From a virus, in the IMG/VR virus record IMGVR_UViG_3300049893_003211, positions 1 through 28,134 of that record: a DNA stretch of 28,134 nt; one strand, written 5' to 3'. Numbering within the stretch: position 1 is the first letter of the stretch; each line of letters starts with the position of its first letter. Shown one piece after another: positions 23,994 through 28,134 of this stretch. Position numbers and translations under genes: made by a program. Below the pieces are notes generated by a model that saw only the letters and a list, made by a program, of their open reading frames with translations, was not told the origin of the DNA and did no database searches.

Positions 23994-24506
23994 ATGTCTT
24001 ATATTGGCAATCAAGTTACGTCAGTACCACATATAGTTGACATCTATAATGGTAATGCTGTTACTACGTCTTTTGGTACTCTTTCTAGAGCGCCTGCCGG
24101 CACTGCTGCTATTGCCGTTTTTGTTGATGGTGCATACCAAGTACCAGGTCTTGATTATACACTGAATGGTAGTGTAATCACTTTTACTGTAGCACCTGCA
24201 ACGGGCACAAACAATGTTGTTATTCACCATCTTGGCAATGGCACAACAACACAGGTGCCGTCAGATGGTTCGGTTACTGCCGCTAAATTGGCAGCGGGTG
24301 CAGTATCGGGTAATAACATTCCATCAAACGCCATTCGTGGTAACAACATTGTCGCCGGCACAATTACAGGTAACTTGATTGCTGAAGGTACCATTACAGG
24401 CAATCTTATTTCCGATAACTCTATTTCAGCAAATCAATTCTCTACTTCAGCAAACGCTAAAATCTTTACCTCAGGATTAGTAGGATCAATTATTTTTGGA
24501 GCATAA
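23994..24506 (+). CDS. Cassette B 'YIGN' tail-fibre protein with six ten-residue repeats
   Basis: This 170-residue paralogue of the 222-residue protein at 19876 begins MSYIGNQVTSVPHIVDIYNG and has a beta domain to about residue 90. From Val94 to 153 there are six in-register ten-residue repeats (VTAAKLAAGA, VSGNNIPSNA, IRGNNIVAGT, ITGNLIAEGT, ITGNLISDNS, ISANQFSTSA), half the number in cassette A. It ends FTSGLVGSIIFGA. A shaft or connector role for the adhesins that follow is inferred. The start has an AAGGA Shine-Dalgarno. Its C-terminal codons contain GGAGC upstream of the next start. Confidence 0.8.
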   Translation: MSYIGNQVTSVPHIVDIYNGNAVTTSFGTLSRAPAGTAAIAVFVDGAYQVPGLDYTLNGSVITFTVAPATGTNNVVIHHLGNGTTTQVPSDGSVTAAKLAAGAVSGNNIPSNAIRGNNIVAGTITGNLIAEGTITGNLISDNSISANQFSTSANAKIFTSGLVGSIIFGA

Positions 24507-24509
24507 TAA

Positions 24510-24893
24510 ATGGCCGCACCCAATATCGTAAACGTAACCACTATTGTACCACACACCGTAACGTTGACACCAGCAAACACGGCACGACAAGGATTGGTTG
24601 CTGCGCCTTCAACCGGTGCTACTCATAAAATCAATACTATCATCGTGGCAAACTTGGATGGAACTACTGCATATGACTGCACCGTTGAACTGCGTCTTGC
24701 TGATGGTACGACATATCGTTCAATTGCAAACACGATTTCAGTTCCCGCTGATGCATCTTTAGTGTTGCTTGATAAAAGTATGTCATTTTATTTGTTAGAC
24801 ACTTCAGTTACAGGTGAACCAAGTATGTTGTGGGTACAAAGTTCTTTGGCAAACACATTGACGTTTACATGTTCATACGAAACCATCAGTTAA
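24510..24893 (+). CDS. Cassette B small beta-sandwich protein (copy 3)
   Basis: This 127-residue protein starts MAAPNIVNVTTIVPHTVTLT, then has INTIIVANLDGTTAYDCTVE, a TISVPADASLVLLDKSMSFY stretch, and ends LTFTCSYETIS. The VANLDG strand and VPA-x-AS-x-V-LLDK-x turn match the kind of small beta protein at 20557 and 19544. The VPAxxxxxL(L/V) and W-V-Q-S pattern is usual for small beta proteins that cap or decorate phage heads and tails. It lies 3 nt after the YIGN gene and 11 nt before the FN3 adhesin, the same slot as its paralogue in cassette A. Function is inferred from context. Confidence 0.78.
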   Translation: MAAPNIVNVTTIVPHTVTLTPANTARQGLVAAPSTGATHKINTIIVANLDGTTAYDCTVELRLADGTTYRSIANTISVPADASLVLLDKSMSFYLLDTSVTGEPSMLWVQSSLANTLTFTCSYETIS

Positions 24894-24904
24894 ACTGAGA
24901 GAAT

Positions 24905-26077
24905 ATGGCATCTCGTCGTACTGCTGGCTTTGTTTCCGCCTTCTATAATCCGCTACAAGTTCCCGATGCGCCTACTAGTGTAAGCGCATCTGCTGGTGAT
25001 TCATCAGCAACAGTATCATTTACCGCACCAACAAATACTGGTGGTGGGTCGATTACTGGATATGGTGTTGTATCAAATACAGGAATTTCTAGTACAGGTT
25101 CGGCATCTCCAATTAGTGTCTCTGGATTAACAAATGGTAGTTCTTATACATTTCGTGTTTGGGCTTTAAATAGTTATGGACCTAGTCCTTTTAGCGGTGC
25201 AAGTGCAAGTGTAACACCTTTTCCCAAAGGAATTATGGCTGGTGGTGATGGTGGTTCAAATGTCATTCAATACGTAGACATATCTACAACAGGAAATGCG
25301 CTTGATTTTGGAGATTTAATTAGCGGCAGTCAATATGGACAAGCCGCTTGTGCGAGTTCTACAAGAGGTGTATTTGCTGGTGGAGGAACTTCAAGACAAA
25401 ACGTTATTCAATATATCACCATTTCAACTTCAGGCAATGCGCTTGATTTCGGAGACTTAATAAATCCAGTATATGATCTTGGTGGACTATCAAACAGTAC
25501 ACGGGGTGTTTTTGGTGGGGGTGATTCTTCTGTAGGTGATTCTAATGTAATTCAATATATTACAATTGCTTCAACAGGTAATTCTACTGATTTTGGAGAT
25601 TTGTTGGGGGTTGTTAGGATTTTATCTGCGTGTGCCTCTTCAACAAGAGGTATTTTTGCAGGTGGAGTTACAACTAATGTAATTCAATATATTACAATTG
25701 ATTCAACTGGTAACGCTATAGATTTTGGTGATCTTACCGTAGCACGATATGGTTTAGGTGGATGTTCTACATCTACAAGAGGAGTTTTTGCTGGTGGAAG
25801 AAGTCCTTCATATGAAAGCACCATCGACTATATAACAATCGCATCAACTGGCAATGCTGTCAGTTTTGGTAATCTTACTGTGGCTCGTAGCAATTTACCT
25901 GGATGTTCTTCAACAATAAGAGGTGTTTTTTCTGGTGGCCTTAACTCAAGCGTAGTTGACGTTAATGTTATTGATTTTATTACTATTGCTTCTACAGGCA
26001 ACGCCACCGACTTTGGTGATTTACTAGTTGCGAATAAAGCCTTGAGTTCTTGTTCTAACGCTCACGGAGGACTATAA
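24905..26077 (+). CDS. Cassette B adhesin 1: FN3 domain plus six-repeat propeller-like fibre
   Basis: This 390-residue protein has a short start (MASRRTAGFVSAFYNPLQVP), one fibronectin type III domain at about residues 18-104 (PDAPTSVSASAGDSSATVSF to GLTNGSSYTFRVWALNSYGP), and then six repeats of about 45-50 residues from residue 108. Each repeat has the pattern RG(V/I)FAGG - (N)VIQYITIASTGN - DFGDL, as in NVIQYITIASTGNSTDFGDL. The last ends CSNAHGGL rather than CxSSTRGVF. Six such kelch-like blades suggest a single six-bladed beta-propeller on an FN3 stalk, a receptor-binding tip. Related repeats occur in marine T4-like fibre genes. The last codons encode the Shine-Dalgarno of the next gene, whose start overlaps the stop (TAATG). 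Confidence 0.82.
   Translation: MASRRTAGFVSAFYNPLQVPDAPTSVSASAGDSSATVSFTAPTNTGGGSITGYGVVSNTGISSTGSASPISVSGLTNGSSYTFRVWALNSYGPSPFSGASASVTPFPKGIMAGGDGGSNVIQYVDISTTGNALDFGDLISGSQYGQAACASSTRGVFAGGGTSRQNVIQYITISTSGNALDFGDLINPVYDLGGLSNSTRGVFGGGDSSVGDSNVIQYITIASTGNSTDFGDLLGVVRILSACASSTRGIFAGGVTTNVIQYITIDSTGNAIDFGDLTVARYGLGGCSTSTRGVFAGGRSPSYESTIDYITIASTGNAVSFGNLTVARSNLPGCSSTIRGVFSGGLNSSVVDVNVIDFITIASTGNATDFGDLLVANKALSSCSNAHGGL
26066..26071 (+). promoter_or_regulatory. Shine-Dalgarno GGAGGA coded by the C-terminal HGGL of adhesin 1
   Basis: The codons CAC GGA GGA CTA TAA at the end of the first propeller adhesin contain GGAGGA, 5 nt before the ATG of the second adhesin, whose A overlaps the stop. The same HGGL ending and GGAGGA occur at 27913-27918 before the third fibre gene. 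Confidence 0.85.
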
Positions 26078-27924
26078 TGCCTAGTTATTCCGGCGTTTGG
26101 AACATCAACGAAGTTTTTCAAGCCGTGGGGCAGGATTTGTGGCCATACTCACCTACGAATGGTCCCATTGGATTGTTTGCTGGTGGTAGTTCAGTCACTA
26201 ATGTAATCAACAGAATAATAATTTCGACTGCTGGTGATGCTACAGACTTCGGTGATTTGACAGTTGCTAGATATAATTTATGTGCCTTTGGTTCAAATAT
26301 TAGAGGAGTTTGGGCGGGCGGTGAAATATCAGGACTTGCTGGAGGACGTTTAAATACTATAGATTATGTAACATATACAACCGCCGGTGATGCAACAGAT
26401 TTTGGTGATTTGAGTGTTGCAAAAACAGAGGTAGTGGGTGCATCAAATAATGTTCGTGGATTAGTATTTGTTGGTTTTTCTAGTGCTGGAAGCTATTTGA
26501 ATGTTATTGAGTATGTCACTATTTCATCAACAGGAAACACCACGGATTTTGGTGACGCTCTTAATGCGCTAAGAAGAACGAACACTGGTGGATTGGCATC
26601 AAGTACAAGAGCAGTTATTGCGGGAGGGTTTGATGCAAGCCTTGGAGAATTAAATGTAATACAATATGTGACAATTGCCTCCACTGGAAATGCCACGGAT
26701 TTTGGTGATTTATTGGCTACCACAAAACAAGCAGGTGGCGCCGCTTCTGAAACTAGAGGTTTGTTTGCTGGCGGTTATGCGCCATCAGCGCAAGTAAACG
26801 TAATACAATACATCACAATTGCTACAACTGGAAATGCCACAGATTTTGGTGACCTTACTATTGCTGCTCAGTTGTCAGGAGTTGCAAGTTCTACAAGAGC
26901 AGTATTTGGTGGTTATGGTAACACCCTAGCTTATGTAACAATCGCATCAGCCGGAAATGCCATAGATTTTGGTGACTTGACCAATTCTATTACTGATGGT
27001 GCAGCTTGTTCCAACGCCGCTGATGCTGTTCAACTTACACCAACAAGTGCTGCAATGGCGTTGTTCGGTGGCGGAACTGATACCACAAATACGCAAGCCT
27101 CCATTCAGTATGTAAACATAGCTACAACTGGTAATGCTATGATGTTTGGTGAACTGTCTGCTGCTAGATATTATTTGGCCGCATGTGCATCTTCAACACG
27201 TGGTTTATTTGGTGGTGGTGTTTCATTTACAAATGTAATTGATTATGTAACGTTCTCTAGTTTTGGCTTGGCCACTAGTTTCGGTCAATTAACAACTTCA
27301 AGTTGGTATAATTTAGGCGGATTATCAAATGAAACAAGAGGCATTTGGTTTGGCGGCTCAGATGGCGGCAGCAGTTATACGAACGTAATACAATATGTAA
27401 CCATTGCATCAGCAGGAAATGGTACCGATTTTGGTGACTTGACCGTTGGTAGACAGGGTGTTGCTGGGGCGGCAAGCACAACTAGAGGTGTGATGGGTGG
27501 CGGAGCCGCTACAGGTAATGTATTGCAAAATGTGATTGATTATATCACCATAGCCTCTGTCGGAAATGCTACAGATTTTGGTGACTTGGTATCGATAATA
27601 TCATATCCGTCTTCTTGCTCAAGTAGCACAAGGGCGCTTTTTGGTGGCGGTAGTGGTAGTGTTTCTAATATAAATGTAATTCAATATATCACAATTGCAT
27701 CAACAGGTGATACAACAGATTTTGGTGATTTATCGGCCGCTTTAAGATCGTTAAGCGCAACATCCAGCAGTGTAAGAGGTGTTTTTGCGGGTGGTTTGTC
27801 TGGTCCGGTCAATGTTATTCAATATGTAACAATAGATACTACAGGCGATGCTGTTGATTTTGGCGATTTAGCGTATTTAAATTATGGGTCGGCCGGTTGT
27901 TCCAACGCTCACGGAGGATTATAA
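26077..27924 (+). CDS. Cassette B adhesin 2: double six-repeat propeller-like fibre
   Basis: This 615-residue protein begins MPSYSGVWNINEVFQAVGQD and LWPYSPTNG, a short attachment segment of the kind seen at the head of marine fibre genes. From residue 30 there are twelve kelch-like repeats (RG(V/L)FAGG, then NVIQYVTIASTGN, then TDFGDL). After the sixth comes CSNAADAVQLTPTSAAMALF (residues 311-330): CSNA is the terminal motif of the family (CSNAHGGL at the true end), here internal. The protein thus looks like two six-bladed propellers, the second added by fusion or duplication of a six-repeat gene. The C-terminal codons again hold the Shine-Dalgarno for the next fibre gene. A role as a receptor-binding fibre is inferred; it has no FN3 domain, unlike adhesin 1. 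Confidence 0.82.
   Translation: MPSYSGVWNINEVFQAVGQDLWPYSPTNGPIGLFAGGSSVTNVINRIIISTAGDATDFGDLTVARYNLCAFGSNIRGVWAGGEISGLAGGRLNTIDYVTYTTAGDATDFGDLSVAKTEVVGASNNVRGLVFVGFSSAGSYLNVIEYVTISSTGNTTDFGDALNALRRTNTGGLASSTRAVIAGGFDASLGELNVIQYVTIASTGNATDFGDLLATTKQAGGAASETRGLFAGGYAPSAQVNVIQYITIATTGNATDFGDLTIAAQLSGVASSTRAVFGGYGNTLAYVTIASAGNAIDFGDLTNSITDGAACSNAADAVQLTPTSAAMALFGGGTDTTNTQASIQYVNIATTGNAMMFGELSAARYYLAACASSTRGLFGGGVSFTNVIDYVTFSSFGLATSFGQLTTSSWYNLGGLSNETRGIWFGGSDGGSSYTNVIQYVTIASAGNGTDFGDLTVGRQGVAGAASTTRGVMGGGAATGNVLQNVIDYITIASVGNATDFGDLVSIISYPSSCSSSTRALFGGGSGSVSNINVIQYITIASTGDTTDFGDLSAALRSLSATSSSVRGVFAGGLSGPVNVIQYVTIDTTGDAVDFGDLAYLNYGSAGCSNAHGGL
27913..27918 (+). promoter_or_regulatory. Shine-Dalgarno GGAGGA coded by the C-terminal HGGL of adhesin 2
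   Basis: GGAGGA within the CAC GGA GGA TTA TAA ending of the second propeller adhesin lies 9 nt before the ATG at 27928. It repeats the arrangement at 26066-26071 and decides the start of the third fibre gene. Confidence 0.85.
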
Positions 27925-27927
27925 TTA

Positions 27928-28134
27928 ATGGGAACTAAAAGTTGGCCAGGTGGCGTAATCAGAAAAACACCAGTTACTCCTGCTGGTTCATATCAAACGA
28001 GTTCTGCATCCGGTTTGTGGACAATGGAACGTGTAGCATTTTGGAAGAAACAGGGACTATGGCCAACAGCAGGAAATATTGATCCGAGTTCTTACATAGA
28101 AAATATATTTTCAACATGGTTATATACTGGCACC
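27928..28134 (+). CDS. Cassette B adhesin 3: start of a further tail fibre (partial)
   Basis: The frame opens at ATG 27928 with the HGGL-coded Shine-Dalgarno 9 nt upstream and runs off the right edge, so 69 residues are visible. The sequence GSYQTSSASGLWTMERVAFW then KKQGLWPTAGN matches the attachment segment of adhesin 2 (SGVWNINEVFQAVGQDLWP), with the shared pattern SG(V/L)W ... (G/D)LWP. It then continues YIENIFSTWLYTGT, which resembles YVEDVFSTHLYVGN at the start of the cassette A adhesin. So this gene probably joins a cassette B-type N-terminus to a cassette A-type adhesin body of repeated LamG-like modules. What lies beyond the window is unknown. Confidence 0.75.
   Translation, partial: MGTKSWPGGVIRKTPVTPAGSYQTSSASGLWTMERVAFWKKQGLWPTAGNIDPSSYIENIFSTWLYTGT

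Larger units (their letters stand above)
25226..27921 (+). repeat. Eighteen kelch-like coding repeats across two adhesin genes
   Basis: Repeats of about 135-150 bp run from 25226 to 26053 in the first adhesin (six units) and from about 26164 to the end of the second (twelve units). Parts are nearly identical at DNA level: a 25-nt stretch at 25544-25568 recurs exactly at 25676-25700 and with one change at 27673-27697. The units are coding and in frame throughout. Confidence 0.85.

Noticed and set aside
24905-27924. Diversity-generating retroelement variable repeats in the adhesin genes
   Set aside because: No reverse transcriptase, template repeat or adenine-biased variation is visible; repeat differences are spread over all bases and fit ordinary divergence of propeller blades.
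1-28134. tRNA genes, insertion sequences, attachment sites or host metabolic genes
   Set aside because: None was seen: all sequence is accounted for by packed structural genes, and no gap exceeds about 40 nt once the short gp51-type frame at 170-313 is included.
27700-28134. Rho-independent terminator after the propeller adhesins
   Set aside because: The next fibre gene starts at once with its own Shine-Dalgarno; no GC-rich hairpin followed by a T run is visible.

Overview
The window is part of the late structural region of a T4-like contractile-tailed phage (myovirus). The evidence is a run of recognisable T4-type baseplate genes (gp4, gp48, gp53, a gp27-like hub protein, gp5, gp25, gp6, a gp7-like protein, gp8). 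They are followed by a DUF4815-type giant virion protein and a long tail-fibre locus of the kind seen in marine cyanophages and pelagiphages. The DNA is AT-rich by eye, genes are tightly packed with many TAATG or ATGA overlaps, and no bacterial gene, tRNA, integrase or insertion sequence is visible. The host cannot be read from this window.

Left arm (1-2867, minus strand). Reading leftward from a divergent junction at 2868-2900 come a gp4-type head-completion protein, a small protein that may be the gp2-type DNA end protector, a tail-tube-family protein (gp54 or gp19 type), a gp26-type baseplate/tail-assembly protein, a short gp51-type protein whose frame is entered most naturally by a -1 slip at the end of gp26, and the N-terminus of a probable tape-measure/hub protein cut off by the window edge.

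Baseplate arm (2901-19288, plus strand). The order is gp48 tube cap, gp53 wedge, gp27-like hub, gp5 spike/hub without a lysozyme domain, gp25 wedge, gp6 wedge, an 831-residue gp7-like wedge protein, gp8 wedge, a 1785-residue virion protein, and a small coiled-coil protein. Three successive wedge proteins carry copies of the same small glycine-rich beta module, so this baseplate appears decorated by mobile modules.

Fibre locus (19291-28134, plus strand). After two small proteins there are two parallel cassettes. Each has a 'YIGN' protein with exact ten-residue repeats, a small beta-sandwich protein, and one or more large adhesins. Cassette A (19876-23036) ends in a 712-residue adhesin with repeated modules. 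Cassette B (23994 to the window end) carries an FN3 plus six-repeat propeller-like adhesin, a 6+6-repeat propeller-like adhesin, and the start of a third adhesin. A tail-fibre assembly chaperone and a companion gene lie between the cassettes.

NATAAATAN late-promoter-like boxes (the T4/cyanophage late motif) sit in several of the few intergenic gaps, which fits late, sigma-gp55-type expression. The most notable signals are the gp26/gp51 slippery heptamer, the 6/6+6 propeller architecture with an internal relic of the C-terminal motif, the C-terminal HGGL codons that double as the next gene's Shine-Dalgarno, and the cassette duplication. No wholly new non-structural system was found.
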